From Pseudomonas fluorescens (GTDB lineage: Bacteria > Pseudomonadota > Gammaproteobacteria > Pseudomonadales > Pseudomonadaceae), in the NCBI RefSeq assembly GCF_003732425.1, contig NZ_MOBX01000015.1:204303-268302 (forward strand): a stretch of 64,000 bases of DNA. The letters run 5' to 3'. The translations under genes and the position numbers were made by a program. Position 1 is the first letter of the stretch. The number at the start of each line of letters is the position of its first letter. Of the stretch, positions 8,555 through 17,229 are shown piece by piece. The notes beneath the pieces are model-generated. The model did no database searches and was not told the origin of the DNA. It was given only the letters and a program-made list of their open reading frames with translations.

Positions 8555-10648
8555 TCAATCCGGTTTGCCGTGAATCACACCTGCGGTGTTATCCATAAGG
8601 CTTTTAGTCGCCGTTTGCAGGAACGCTTCGAGTTTGAGTTTCAACTCGGCAGTGCGCGGTGCATTCGGAACGACCTCGGCGTGTGGATTGGCACCCAACT
8701 GGTACTGCCACATCTTCGGCCCCATGTCCTTGTCTCTCGGCAGCACCAGGATCTGGTCGGCGGTGACGATGGCGGTGGTCTGCTCGCTGCCCGATGGTTT
8801 GATCACACCGAAACCGGTGTCGCCTTCCGGCAGGTTGAGCAGGTCGCGGCCCCAGCACTGATGGCGCACTTCGCCACCGAGGCGGCCCATGATGGTCGGC
8901 ACGATATCGATCTGCGTACCCACGGTGTGGTCACGTGTGCCGAACTTCTCTTGAATGCCCGGTGCAATCATCAGCATCGGCACGTTGAAGCGGCCCAGGT
9001 CCATCTCGGTGATCTGGCGCTCGTTGCCGAAACCGTGGTCGCCAACAATGACGAACAAGGTTTCCTTGAAATACGGCTCTTTGCGGGCCTTCTCGAAGAA
9101 CTGACCCAACGCCCAGTCGGAGTAGCGCATGGCGGTCAAGTGTTCGTTGAGGCTGCCACGATCGGTTACGCGCTCGACCGGCAATGGCGTCGGCAAGGCG
9201 TACGGTGTGTGGTTGGACAGGGTTTGCAGCAGTGCGTAGAACGGCTTGCCGTTTTCCCGCGCCTTGAGCTCCTGCAGGCCACGGTCGAACATGTCCTGGT
9301 CGGACACGCCCCAGGTCGGATCAGAGAACACCGGATTGACGAAGTCATTACGGCCGACGAAGTTGGTCATGCCCTGGTTGCTGAAGAAGCCCGACTGATT
9401 GTCCCAGGCGAAGTCGCCGTTGTAGACGTATACGTCGTCGTAGTTGCGGGCGCTGAGCACCTGCGGCAAGCCGGACAGTTTGTGGCTGCCTTCCGGGGTC
9501 TGCATCAGGTATTCGAAACCTGGCAGGTTGGGGAAGCAGGCCATGGTCGCGAACATGCCCTGATGGGTGTGCGTACCGTTGGAGAAGAAGCGGTCGAACA
9601 GCAGGCCTTCCTTGGACAGCTTGTCCAGGTATGGCGTGATGTTGCCCGGAGCACCCAATGCACCGACCGAGTGACCGGCCATGCTTTCCATCAGGATCAC
9701 CACAACGTTCTTGATCGGCAGGGTCTTGTCGGCCGGCGGCGTGTAATCACGGCGCACAGCAGCAATATCGGCATCGACCAGTTTGTCGTCAGGCATCAGC
9801 AGCATATCGCGCACGACTTTCTGCGCTTGCTCCTGCGGTAACGTCGCTTTCCAGATATTGTCGCGATCTTCGCCCATGCGGGACTTGGCAGCCTCGATCA
9901 GCGACAGCGTGGCGTTGAGGCCGAGCTGGTTGGCGAAGTTGGAATCGGTGGTGTACACGTCACCCCAGCGCATCGGCGGGCCCTGACGCAAGGTGCCACG
10001 GGCGGCAACCACGCAGATCAACAGGCAGACCACGAACACCGCCAGACGGGTGTACCAAGGCGCAACTTGACGGGTACCAACGCTGCCGCCGCTGAACGGT
10101 CCGCGCGGCCGCGTGGCACGGTCGGCGCCTTTGAAGGCCAGAGTCAGGATCACGGTGCCGATCACCCACGCCAGCAGGTAGCGCACCACCGGGAAACCGT
10201 ACCAGAGCATGCTCATCACGGTTTTCGGGTCTTCTTTCACGTACTGGAACACCAGGCCATTGAGGCGCTGGTGGAACTCGCGGTAGAAGTCCATCTCCAT
10301 CAGGCCGAGAAACAGCGCAATGCTCGAGACGATGGTCAGCCACAGACGGAAGAAGCCGCGTGCGGCCATGGCACGCGCACTGAACAGTGCCAGCACCAGC
10401 GGAATGCACACGTAAACCACCAGGCGCAGGTCGAAACGCAGGCCATTGGCGAAGGCTTCGAGGAAAGTCGAAGCCGGGGTATCGAGGATCATCTCGCGGT
10501 TGTAGACCAGCAGCGCGAGGCGCAGCACGGAAAACATCACCATCATGACCAGCGCGCAAAGCAGCGTGTAGGCCAGATGCGATTTGACGGTCGGTTGCAG
10601 CAGGCGAGCGGAAGATCGCTGCTGATTCAGGGCGTCCGGGTTTGCCAT
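8555..10648 (-). CDS. LTA synthase-family membrane sulfatase/phosphotransferase
   Basis: 697 residues. About five N-terminal transmembrane helices (LLCALVMMVMFSVLRLALLV; LRLVVYVCIPLVLALFSA; WLTIVSSIALFLGLM; VVRYLLAWVIGTVILTLAF; LAVFVVCLLICVVAA) are followed by a large periplasmic sulfatase-fold domain. VVVILMESMAGHSVGA holds the metal Glu; SNGTHTHQGMFATMACFPNLPG holds the nucleophile Thr region; VIVGDHGFGNE is the C-terminal metal site. Such enzymes transfer phosphoglycerol-type groups in the periplasm; in pseudomonads the acceptor is uncertain (glucans or lipids are candidates). Single gene with its own upstream gap. Confidence 0.85.
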   Translation of the reverse strand: MANPDALNQQRSSARLLQPTVKSHLAYTLLCALVMMVMFSVLRLALLVYNREMILDTPASTFLEAFANGLRFDLRLVVYVCIPLVLALFSARAMAARGFFRLWLTIVSSIALFLGLMEMDFYREFHQRLNGLVFQYVKEDPKTVMSMLWYGFPVVRYLLAWVIGTVILTLAFKGADRATRPRGPFSGGSVGTRQVAPWYTRLAVFVVCLLICVVAARGTLRQGPPMRWGDVYTTDSNFANQLGLNATLSLIEAAKSRMGEDRDNIWKATLPQEQAQKVVRDMLLMPDDKLVDADIAAVRRDYTPPADKTLPIKNVVVILMESMAGHSVGALGAPGNITPYLDKLSKEGLLFDRFFSNGTHTHQGMFATMACFPNLPGFEYLMQTPEGSHKLSGLPQVLSARNYDDVYVYNGDFAWDNQSGFFSNQGMTNFVGRNDFVNPVFSDPTWGVSDQDMFDRGLQELKARENGKPFYALLQTLSNHTPYALPTPLPVERVTDRGSLNEHLTAMRYSDWALGQFFEKARKEPYFKETLFVIVGDHGFGNERQITEMDLGRFNVPMLMIAPGIQEKFGTRDHTVGTQIDIVPTIMGRLGGEVRHQCWGRDLLNLPEGDTGFGVIKPSGSEQTTAIVTADQILVLPRDKDMGPKMWQYQLGANPHAEVVPNAPRTAELKLKLEAFLQTATKSLMDNTAGVIHGKPD

Positions 10649-10649
10649 G

Positions 10650-10916
10650 TCGTTTTAGGACCCATTGGAAGTTGAAGTTGCAAAAATACAGCGGCGCCAT
10701 GCCCTCTATTGGCCATTCCAGACCCCGGGGCTTGCGCGGTGCGCAAATGTTGCACGATCACCCGCACCATTGCCATTGATTACTGCCCCGCCGCCAGACA
10801 CTTTCATTTAGCGCCGCGGCAATCCGGGACAGCGTGCAAACAGCGCGGGCGAATTGTCAGGAACACGTTGTGAAAATTTCGTGCAACGCATATCTGGAAA
10901 CACAATATAGATACAA
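10650..10916. other. Intergenic region, no gene seen
   Basis: About 270 bases upstream of the LTA-synthase-like gene. No credible ORF on either strand, no recognised repeat and no RNA gene signature. It should hold the promoter of the gene ending at 8555, but no clear -35/-10 pair was identified. Confidence 0.5.
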
Positions 10917-10949
10917 AACGAAACGCCCCGAATGGATCGGGGCGTTTTG
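10917..10949 (-). terminator. Intrinsic terminator after the START-domain gene
   Basis: AAACGCCCCG-atccatt-CGGGGCGTTT on the minus strand followed by a T-rich stretch, 14 bases past the stop of the gene at 10963. Confidence 0.85.
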
Positions 10950-10962
10950 ATGAAACGGGAGA

Positions 10963-11568
10963 TTACTTCTCGGCGCGTTCTTTTAAAGCTTCAAGCGTGT
11001 TGAACGGCGCGTCGACCACAAACTTGTTGGCGACCATCGCCGGCACGCTGCCGCCTGGCTCGGTATGCACCTGATAGGTCACTTCGACCTGATCACCCTT
11101 CGGCACGAATTTCCAGAAGCCTTTGACCTGAGTGACACGGACAAAACCTTTCTCTTCCGGAATGTACTTCGGCAGACCTTCAAGGTTACGGGTGAGGCTG
11201 CCATCGGCGCCTTCAACGGTGGTGATGTGCAGCACCGAATCACGCGAAGTCACTGGCCACGGCGTATTGAACTGAGTGTAGGTCCAGCTCTGATCGCCCT
11301 CGTGTTTAAGCAACTTCTGAGACTTGCACTCGTAGATCCAGGCGCACGCACCGGAGACGTCTTCCTGCAAGGCGCGCAGTTTGGCAATGGTGGTCTTCAT
11401 CAGCGTCACGCCCTGATAAGACTTGTAATCAGAGCCTGGCACTTCGGCCAGCGAGACCTTGATGCCATCCTGTTCCTTGGCGACCTTCCAGTCCTCAGCC
11501 TGAGCAACGGAGGTGGCCAACACAGCGGTCAAACCACACAACACAGCGATACGATGCAGCGAACCCAT
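10963..11568 (-). CDS. START-domain lipid-binding protein, exported
   Basis: 201 residues. A signal peptide (MGSLHRIAVLCGLTAVLATSVAQA, likely cleaved before EDWKV) precedes a START-like fold with YKSYQGVTLMKTT, a central Cys pair (GACAWIYECK), TPWPVTSRDS and YQVHTEPGGSVPAMVANKFV, all typical of bacterial START proteins. It is predicted to bind a lipid or other hydrophobic ligand in the periplasm. The longer frame to 11634 would place polar residues before the signal peptide, so the ATG at 11568 is chosen. Confidence 0.87.
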   Translation of the reverse strand: MGSLHRIAVLCGLTAVLATSVAQAEDWKVAKEQDGIKVSLAEVPGSDYKSYQGVTLMKTTIAKLRALQEDVSGACAWIYECKSQKLLKHEGDQSWTYTQFNTPWPVTSRDSVLHITTVEGADGSLTRNLEGLPKYIPEEKGFVRVTQVKGFWKFVPKGDQVEVTYQVHTEPGGSVPAMVANKFVVDAPFNTLEALKERAEK

Positions 11569-11609
11569 AGTCTTATTCCTTATTGTTGAAGTTCCGTTCG
11601 TTTGACACA

Positions 11610-11864
11610 TCACGCCGCCGTCATTTGCTCCCACCAGCCGATCAGCCTGATCGCTTCCTCCGAGCTGCTGCCACAGACTTCGACATCTGCTGCAAAGCCG
11701 GAACAGACTGCCGGGCGCTCAGGGCGGCCGAAAATGCTGCACAGGTTTTCGACCGAGAGTTGCACGCAACGTTCGCCGGCAGGTTTGCCATCAGGCATGC
11801 CGGGAATCGGCGAACTGATGGACGGGGCAATGCAGCAAGCGCCACAGCCTTCACGGCATTTCAT
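11610..11864 (-). CDS. YkgJ-family cysteine cluster protein
   Basis: 84 residues. MKCREGCGACCIAPSIS gives the CxxxCxxCC cluster, followed by CVQL, NLCSIFGRPERPAVCSGF and a late Cys in EVCG. This matches the small YkgJ/UPF0153 zinc/iron chelating family. A clean GAGGAAACG Shine-Dalgarno sits upstream of the ATG. Function unknown. Confidence 0.87.
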   Translation of the reverse strand: MKCREGCGACCIAPSISSPIPGMPDGKPAGERCVQLSVENLCSIFGRPERPAVCSGFAADVEVCGSSSEEAIRLIGWWEQMTAA

Positions 11865-12029
11865 GACGAACGTTTCCTCGCGACGGGCGATGTGTAAAAG
11901 GGACGCGGAACAGAGTAACCGCTAAAACGGTTGTTTCAAATTCCCTGAACCGGGGTTTTTACCGATAACTGAATGTGACTGACCAGTCTCCGACAAAGCG
12001 TCTGGTCTGCGGGTCACAGGCGGATGGAT

Positions 12030-12500
12030 TTACTGCTTGAATTCGAAATCCAGCGCTGCGCCTTCGATCTCATGGCGCTCTTCGTTACGCAGCTGCAACT
12101 GCATTTCGTTGCTGAGCAAACGGCCGTTGAGCTGGAAGCCTTTGTTCTTCTCGCCAAACATCTGCGGCAGGATCGTCTCGCGCTTGGGCAATTCAACCGC
12201 ACCCTCGGGCTTCAGTTCCTGAACCATTTCCTTGGGCAGACTCAAATCGAGTTTGGCCGGCGGTAACCTGGTTTTCACCACTTCGCTGGCGGGTTTCGAT
12301 TTGGAGGCGACCGGCTTGCGTTTCCTGATGACTTTTTGCTGAGTTTTCTTCGCGGGAGCTGCCTTCTGCGCGGGCGTGGTTTTTTTCGCCTGACTCGTCG
12401 TCGCCGGTTTTTCCTGAACCGCAGCGGCCACGACGCCAGGCGCATGACCGATCATCAGCAAACCCAGCAACACCCAAGCAGCAGGAAAAATCGCTTTCAT
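12030..12500 (-). CDS. Exported Lys/Ala/Pro-rich hypothetical protein
   Basis: 156 residues. An N-terminal signal peptide (MKAIFPAAWVLLGLLMIGHA) is followed by a basic low-complexity linker rich in K, A, P, T and Q (about residues 30-75) and a conserved C-terminal part ending in EIEGAALDFEFKQ. Orthologues in Pseudomonas have sometimes been labelled translation initiation factor 2 because of the linker; nothing here supports that. The linker looks suited to spanning periplasm or peptidoglycan. The ATG at 12500 is chosen because it starts the signal peptide. Confidence 0.7.
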   Translation of the reverse strand: MKAIFPAAWVLLGLLMIGHAPGVVAAAVQEKPATTSQAKKTTPAQKAAPAKKTQQKVIRKRKPVASKSKPASEVVKTRLPPAKLDLSLPKEMVQELKPEGAVELPKRETILPQMFGEKNKGFQLNGRLLSNEMQLQLRNEERHEIEGAALDFEFKQ

Positions 12501-12578
12501 GAACCCAACGACGTTAACGGCAGAGGGCCATATGCTCGCTTGTTGAACGCCACAAGACAAGCATCACCCACCGCCCGT

Positions 12579-14018
12579 TCAGAATCCGCCAGCGGTTTCC
12601 TGACACAGTTGCGTCGCCAACATACCCAGAGTCATCAACGCCCGCTCCGCCTCGCGGTTCCACGGAATCCCGCAGTTCAGGCGGATACAGTGGTTGAACT
12701 GCTCGGTATTACTGAAGATCAGCCCCGGCGCAATGCTGATGCCCTGCTGCAACGCGCGGACATGCAATTCCTGGGTATTTACCCTTCCCGGCAGGCTCAC
12801 CCAGAGGATGAAACCGCCGGTGGGCCGGGTCATTTGCGTGCCTTCGGGGAAGTACTGCTGCACCGCCAACTGGAAGGCGCTGAGGTTTTTTCGATATTCC
12901 TGGCGGATGTACCGTAAATGCCGGTCATAACCGCCGTTTTCCAGATAAGCGGCGATCGCCATCTGCGTCACGCTGCACGCCGAATGCGTGCTGAAGGTCT
13001 GCAAGCGCTGGATTTCCTGCTGATACTTGCCGGCGATCATCCAGCCGATGCGCACACCGGGTGACAAGGTTTTGGAGAAACTCGAACAGTAGATCACCCG
13101 ATCCAGTCGGTCGTAGGCCTTGAGCGCTTTGGTTTTGCCTTGCTCGAACATCAATTCGCCATAGATATCGTCTTCGACGATCTGGATATCGAAATCCGAG
13201 GCCAGACGCAGCAACTGTTTCTGCCGCTCTTCGGGCATGGTGCCGCCCAAAGGGTTGCTCAGGCGCGTGGTCAGCACCAGCGCTTTGATCGACCATTGAT
13301 TGGCTGCCAGTTGCAGGGCTTCAAGGCTCATGCCGGTGGCAGGATCGCTGGGGATTTCGATGACCTTCAAGCCAAGCAGATCGGCAAGCTGCAGCAGACC
13401 GTAATAGGTCGGAGACTCAGCAGCAATCAGATCCCCCGGCCGGGTCAGCACGCGCAAAGACATCTGCAACGCATCGACACAGCCGTGGGTGATGACCACT
13501 TCCGACGGATCGACCACCACACCGGCGTCGCGCATACGGATCGCCACTTGCCGGCGCAGCGGTTCAAAACCGGGGCTGAACATGTAGCTGAAGGCGCGCG
13601 GGCTATGGAAACGGGTGACCTTGGCCAGTTGCTGATGCAGCGCGCGCACCGGCAAGTAATCGACACTGGGCACGGCGGCGCCGAGCGGAAACACGCCTTC
13701 GCGGCGTGATTCGACCAGCACCTGTTGAATGATGCTGCTGCGGGTGACCAGACCAGGACGCTCAACCCGGGCAATGTCCGGTGTCGGCGCTGTCAGCGCA
13801 GGCGTTTGGTGTACGTAATATCCGGACTGCGGACGCGCCCGGATCAGCCCCTGATCTTCAAGATTGGCGTAAGCCTGCAACACTGTCGCATGGCTGACGT
13901 TGAGCTGCGAACTCATCTTGCGCACCGAAGGCACGCGCTCCCCCGGTTGATAGACCCCACGGCGGATGTCTTCGGCCAGTTGCTGAGCAATACGTTGGTA
14001 GAGCAAGAGATTGGTCAT
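12579..14018 (-). CDS. MocR-type regulator (GntR HTH plus aminotransferase domain)
   Basis: 479 residues. GntR winged HTH over residues 5-70 (GVYQPGERVPSVRKMSSQLN, then VSHATVLQAYANLEDQGLI). A fold-type I aminotransferase domain runs from about 110 to 470 with the PLP lysine at about Lys316 in SSFSKTLSPGVRIGW. MocR proteins sense PLP or its adducts and usually control a divergent gene; here nothing coding lies divergently for about 200 bases. A pair of direct repeats in its own promoter region is listed separately and suggests autoregulation. Confidence 0.9.
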   Translation of the reverse strand: MTNLLLYQRIAQQLAEDIRRGVYQPGERVPSVRKMSSQLNVSHATVLQAYANLEDQGLIRARPQSGYYVHQTPALTAPTPDIARVERPGLVTRSSIIQQVLVESRREGVFPLGAAVPSVDYLPVRALHQQLAKVTRFHSPRAFSYMFSPGFEPLRRQVAIRMRDAGVVVDPSEVVITHGCVDALQMSLRVLTRPGDLIAAESPTYYGLLQLADLLGLKVIEIPSDPATGMSLEALQLAANQWSIKALVLTTRLSNPLGGTMPEERQKQLLRLASDFDIQIVEDDIYGELMFEQGKTKALKAYDRLDRVIYCSSFSKTLSPGVRIGWMIAGKYQQEIQRLQTFSTHSACSVTQMAIAAYLENGGYDRHLRYIRQEYRKNLSAFQLAVQQYFPEGTQMTRPTGGFILWVSLPGRVNTQELHVRALQQGISIAPGLIFSNTEQFNHCIRLNCGIPWNREAERALMTLGMLATQLCQETAGGF

Positions 14019-14065
14019 GACGCAGCACTCGATTTCACGGGCATTTTATTCTTGTGTGAAACAAT

Positions 14066-14098
14066 ACCGGAACAGTTTAGAAGTGTACTGGGACAGTT
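14066..14098. promoter_or_regulatory. Candidate MocR operator: direct repeats with 21-bp period
   Basis: ACCGGAACAGTT at 14066-14077 and ACTGGGACAGTT at 14087-14098 agree at 10 of 12 bases and repeat after 21 bp, two helical turns, on the same face. They sit 48-80 bases before the MocR start. MocR regulators commonly bind direct repeats. A further imperfect dyad, CCATACAGT (14113) and ACTGTACGG (14138), lies just upstream. Confidence 0.5.
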
Positions 14099-14170
14099 GC
14101 CACATTACTCGACCATACAGTGCGGTGTCTGCCCCCGACTGTACGGATTTGCGAACCACTCGACGGACGT

Positions 14171-14204
14171 AAAAAAGCCCGGCACTGCATGACAGGCCGG
14201 GCTT
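14171..14204 (-). terminator. Intrinsic terminator of the OmpA operon
   Basis: On the minus strand AAGCCCGGC and GCCGGGCTT form a 9-bp stem around a 12-base loop, running into T6. It begins 17 bases after the OmpA-family stop. Confidence 0.9.
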
Positions 14205-14220
14205 TCCAGAGACGCAACCC

Positions 14221-15033
14221 TCAGCGGGCGGCGCCGAGCTGGCCTTTTTCGTCGGAGAAGACAATTTCCACCCGACGGTTCTGTGCCCGCCCGCGCTCGG
14301 AAGCGTTGGCGTCCACAGGGTATTCATCGCCGTAGCCTTCGACCTGAATGCGCTTGTCCTCAATACCCAGGTCCATCAGCACGTCGGCCACTGACTGAGC
14401 GCGGTCGCGGGACAGTTTAAGGTTTTCCTGTTTGCCACCGGTGCTGTCGGTGTAGCCCTCGATACGCACTACCCGTTTCGGGTTCAGTTGCAGGAACTGC
14501 ACAATCTTCAGCACGACCCGGTTGGCCGAGTTTTTCAGCTCTGCTTCACCGGTGTCGAACAGCACATCGCCGAGGGTCATCACCAGACCACGGTCAGTCT
14601 GCGTGGTGGCCAGTGCAACGATCTGCTCTTCGAGCCATTTACCTTGCTGCTGCACGCTCAGCAGTTTCGACTCTCGCAAGGCCAGTTGCAGGCGCTGACG
14701 CTCCAGTTCCAGCTTGGCCGCACGCTCTTCGTTGAGCGCCTGATTGGTGTGCTCACGGGCGATTTCGCTGTAGCGCTGGCTCAGGTAGGCGTAATGCACC
14801 ACATCCGAACCGCTGCCCCAATAGGTCGACAGACGATCGGCACGGGCTAAAGATTCACCGGCACGGATCACGTCTTTCGGCGCGATGCGCAGCACGTTGG
14901 AGTCTTCCTTGACCTTCTGGAAGTCGGCGCCGGCTGCTTGCAAAGCCGATTCGCTGTGTTGACCGGCGCACCCGTACAGACTGGCGCAACCGGCGAGCAG
15001 CAGACCGCCGAAAACTTTTGACTTGAGGCTCAT
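14221..15033 (-). CDS. OmpA-family lipoprotein
   Basis: 270 residues. Lipoprotein signal (MSLKSKVFGGLLLAGCASLYGC). A helical region rich in Ala, Glu, Arg and Leu (residues 60-140) is likely coiled coil. The C-terminal OmpA peptidoglycan-binding domain spans about 150-260 (VLFDTGEAELKN; RIEGYTDSTGGKQENLKLSRDRAQSV; GYGDEYPVDANASERGRAQNRRVEI). It should tether the outer membrane to peptidoglycan. Its ATG overlaps the stop of the DUF4398 gene by 4 bases (ATGA), implying translational coupling. Confidence 0.9.
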   Translation of the reverse strand: MSLKSKVFGGLLLAGCASLYGCAGQHSESALQAAGADFQKVKEDSNVLRIAPKDVIRAGESLARADRLSTYWGSGSDVVHYAYLSQRYSEIAREHTNQALNEERAAKLELERQRLQLALRESKLLSVQQQGKWLEEQIVALATTQTDRGLVMTLGDVLFDTGEAELKNSANRVVLKIVQFLQLNPKRVVRIEGYTDSTGGKQENLKLSRDRAQSVADVLMDLGIEDKRIQVEGYGDEYPVDANASERGRAQNRRVEIVFSDEKGQLGAAR

Positions 15034-15386
15034 TGGGCATCTCCCAGTTGCTTGCGCAGACGGACGATGCGGGTGTTCAACAAATTCACCTGTTCTTCAC
15101 TTTTTTGCGTCAGCACTTTGGCTTCGGCCAGACGGGCATCCAGTTCAGCCTGTTCGGCGCGCATGCGCGCATTCCGGTAGGACTCGTCAGCCATGTTGCC
15201 TTTGGCGCGGTTGTACTTGGTTTCGGCCAGTTTCATCTCCGGCACTTCGTCGGCGGTGGCGCCAACAGCCTTGGCCTGGCTGATGGCTTGCTCGGTCAGG
15301 CGCATTTGTTCATTGGGTGCCGGATCGGTCGCGCAACCGGCCAGGGCCAGAACGGCCACAGCCGCGAAAAGAGGTCGAATACTCAC
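15030..15386 (-). CDS. DUF4398 lipoprotein
   Basis: 118 residues. Lipobox LALAGC at the end of the signal peptide, then an all-helical, heptad-like region (QAISQAKAVGATADEVPEMKLAETKYNRAK). DUF4398 proteins commonly pair with OmpA-family lipoproteins, as here, and probably form an envelope-spanning helical complex with them. It lies between the solute-binding protein (9-base gap) and OmpA (4-base overlap). Confidence 0.85.
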   Translation of the reverse strand: MSIRPLFAAVAVLALAGCATDPAPNEQMRLTEQAISQAKAVGATADEVPEMKLAETKYNRAKGNMADESYRNARMRAEQAELDARLAEAKVLTQKSEEQVNLLNTRIVRLRKQLGDAQ

Positions 15387-15395
15387 TAAGAATCC

Positions 15396-16217
15396 CTACT
15401 GTTTTGGGGCACTGACAGGTGGTTGCGGCTGTTGCTGCTGCGCCTTCCAGCGCTCGATATTGCGTTGCAGCGCGGCTTCCGTCAGTCCGGACGCGGGCAA
15501 TTCTGTCATCTTTTTGGCAAACTGTCCGCGCAACCACGGATCGTTGCAGGCCGAGTTATGCGAAACCGCGAGGAACAGGCCCGGTCGATCGACCGGTTGT
15601 TCGAACACCTGCAGGTCATTGGCCATGCCCAACGCCTGCGCGGCGGCCATGCCCGAATAGCGGCCTGCGAGTACATATTCCACTTCGCCGAGGAGCAATT
15701 TCTGTAGCGCCTGGGTGAGGCTGGCTGTCCGGATCAGGGTCAGATTCTGCTCGGCGAACGTGCCGAATGCCTGGGTCATACGAGACTTTTCCGACAACGC
15801 CCCGGCGTGGCCGTGCAGGTCTTTGGCCTCGCTGTAGACCAGTGTCGAGCCTTTGCGCGTCCACACCAGATAGTCGTTTTCCAGCAACGGCGGGTGGATG
15901 TAGTCGAGATTTTCCAGCTCATTGAGGGTCAGCGGCGCGTCGGCGAGCATGTCCATGCGTCCGCTGCGCACTTCATCGAGGGCTTGCGAGCGTTTGCCGG
16001 CGTAGAGCAATTCGACTTTGATACCGAGATCGTTAGCGACTTGTTGCAACAAATCGGCACTGGCGCCGATCAGTCGCTTGGGGTTTTGTGGGTCTTGCCA
16101 CAGGTACGGCGGCGCATCCGGGCTGCCGGTGACGACGAGGCGCTCGCATTTGCCGGCGGCCAGCGCCAGCCCCGGCAACAGGACCAATCCCAACAACCAT
16201 CCGCAGCGCAGATCCAT
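15396..16217 (-). CDS. Periplasmic solute-binding protein family 3
   Basis: 273 residues. Signal peptide MDLRCGWLLGLVLLPGLALA, then a SBP_bac_3 fold: ERLVVTGSPDAPPYLWQDP, IGASADLLQQVANDLGIKVELL and SGRMDMLADAPLT. No permease or ATPase is nearby. First gene of an operon with two peptidoglycan-associated lipoproteins, so it may act as a stand-alone sensor rather than in transport. A proline/glutamine-rich tail (QQQQPQPPVSAPKQ) is unusual for a transport SBP. Confidence 0.82.
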   Translation of the reverse strand: MDLRCGWLLGLVLLPGLALAAGKCERLVVTGSPDAPPYLWQDPQNPKRLIGASADLLQQVANDLGIKVELLYAGKRSQALDEVRSGRMDMLADAPLTLNELENLDYIHPPLLENDYLVWTRKGSTLVYSEAKDLHGHAGALSEKSRMTQAFGTFAEQNLTLIRTASLTQALQKLLLGEVEYVLAGRYSGMAAAQALGMANDLQVFEQPVDRPGLFLAVSHNSACNDPWLRGQFAKKMTELPASGLTEAALQRNIERWKAQQQQPQPPVSAPKQ

Positions 16218-16246
16218 GGCAACACGCTCCCACTCAAATCCGAGAC

Positions 16247-16280
16247 AAAAAAAAGCCCGACCATCAGGCCGGGCTCTTTA
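16247..16280 (-). terminator. Intrinsic terminator of etfBA
   Basis: GC-rich stem AGAGCCCGGCC and GGTCGGGCT followed by T8 on the minus strand, 18 bases after the etfA stop. Confidence 0.88.
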
Positions 16281-16297
16281 TAAGTGAAGCCGCTGGA

Positions 16298-17227
16298 TTA
16301 GACCAGCTTCTCCAGCTCAGGGACGGCTTCGAACAGATCCGCCACGAGACCGTAATCGGCCACCTGGAAGATCGGCGCTTCTTCGTCCTTGTTGATCGCA
16401 ACGATCACTTTGGAGTCTTTCATACCGGCCAGGTGCTGGATCGCGCCGGAGATACCGACGGCGATGTACAGCTGTGGCGCAACGATCTTGCCGGTCTGAC
16501 CGACCTGCATGTCGTTCGGTACGAAACCTGCGTCGACCGCGGCGCGCGAAGCACCGACGGCAGCGCCGAGCTTGTCGGCCAGGGCGTACAGGTGCTTGAA
16601 GTTGTCGCCGTTCTGCATGCCGCGGCCGCCGGAAACGACGATCTTGGCAGCGGTCAGTTCCGGACGATCGGACTTGGCCAGTTCTTCGCTGACGAAGCTC
16701 GAAGTGCCGGCGTTGTGCGCAGCAGCAACGGCTTCAACAGCAGCCGAACCACCTTGCGCAGCAACCGGGTCGAAACCGGTGGCACGCACGGTGATCACTT
16801 TGATCGCAGCGGTCGACTGTACGGTAGCGATGGCGTTACCGGCGTAGATCGGACGCTTGAATGTGTCAGCGCTTTCGACCGAGATGATCTCGGATATCTG
16901 GTCAACGTCCAGCTGCGCGGCAACGCGCGGCAGGATGTTTTTACCGTTGGAGGTAGCGGCAGCCAGGATGTGGCTGTAACCGGCGCCCAGCTCTGCAACC
17001 AATGGCGCAACGTTTTCCGGCAGCTGATGCGCGTAAGCGGCGTTGTCAGCGTTCAGGACTTTGCTCACGCCAGCGATTTTCGCAGCGGCTTCAGCCACGG
17101 CGCCAGCGCCTTGGCCTGCAACCAGCACGTGGATGTCGCCGCCGATTTTGGCAGCAGCAGCCACGGTGTTCAGTGTGGCCGGGGCCAGCACTTTGTTGTC
17201 GTGTTCAGCGATTACCAAGATAGTCAT
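16298..17227 (-). CDS. etfA: Electron transfer flavoprotein alpha subunit
   Basis: 309 residues, normal length. The C-terminal FAD-binding domain is clear: VVSGGRGMQNGDNFKHLYAL, VGASRAAVDAGFVPNDMQVGQTG, LYIAVGISGAIQHLAGM. With EtfB it carries electrons from acyl-CoA and other dehydrogenases to ETF-ubiquinone oxidoreductase. It starts 2 bases after etfB, forming a two-gene operon divergent from the gene of its electron acceptor. Confidence 0.97.
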   Translation of the reverse strand: MTILVIAEHDNKVLAPATLNTVAAAAKIGGDIHVLVAGQGAGAVAEAAAKIAGVSKVLNADNAAYAHQLPENVAPLVAELGAGYSHILAAATSNGKNILPRVAAQLDVDQISEIISVESADTFKRPIYAGNAIATVQSTAAIKVITVRATGFDPVAAQGGSAAVEAVAAAHNAGTSSFVSEELAKSDRPELTAAKIVVSGGRGMQNGDNFKHLYALADKLGAAVGASRAAVDAGFVPNDMQVGQTGKIVAPQLYIAVGISGAIQHLAGMKDSKVIVAINKDEEAPIFQVADYGLVADLFEAVPELEKLV

Positions 17228-17229
17228 GA

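Noticed and set aside
8402..9841. A 479-codon plus-strand frame across the LTA-synthase-like gene
   Set aside because: Antisense shadow: begins inside the DUF3309 gene, crosses a terminator, and has no recognisable domain.
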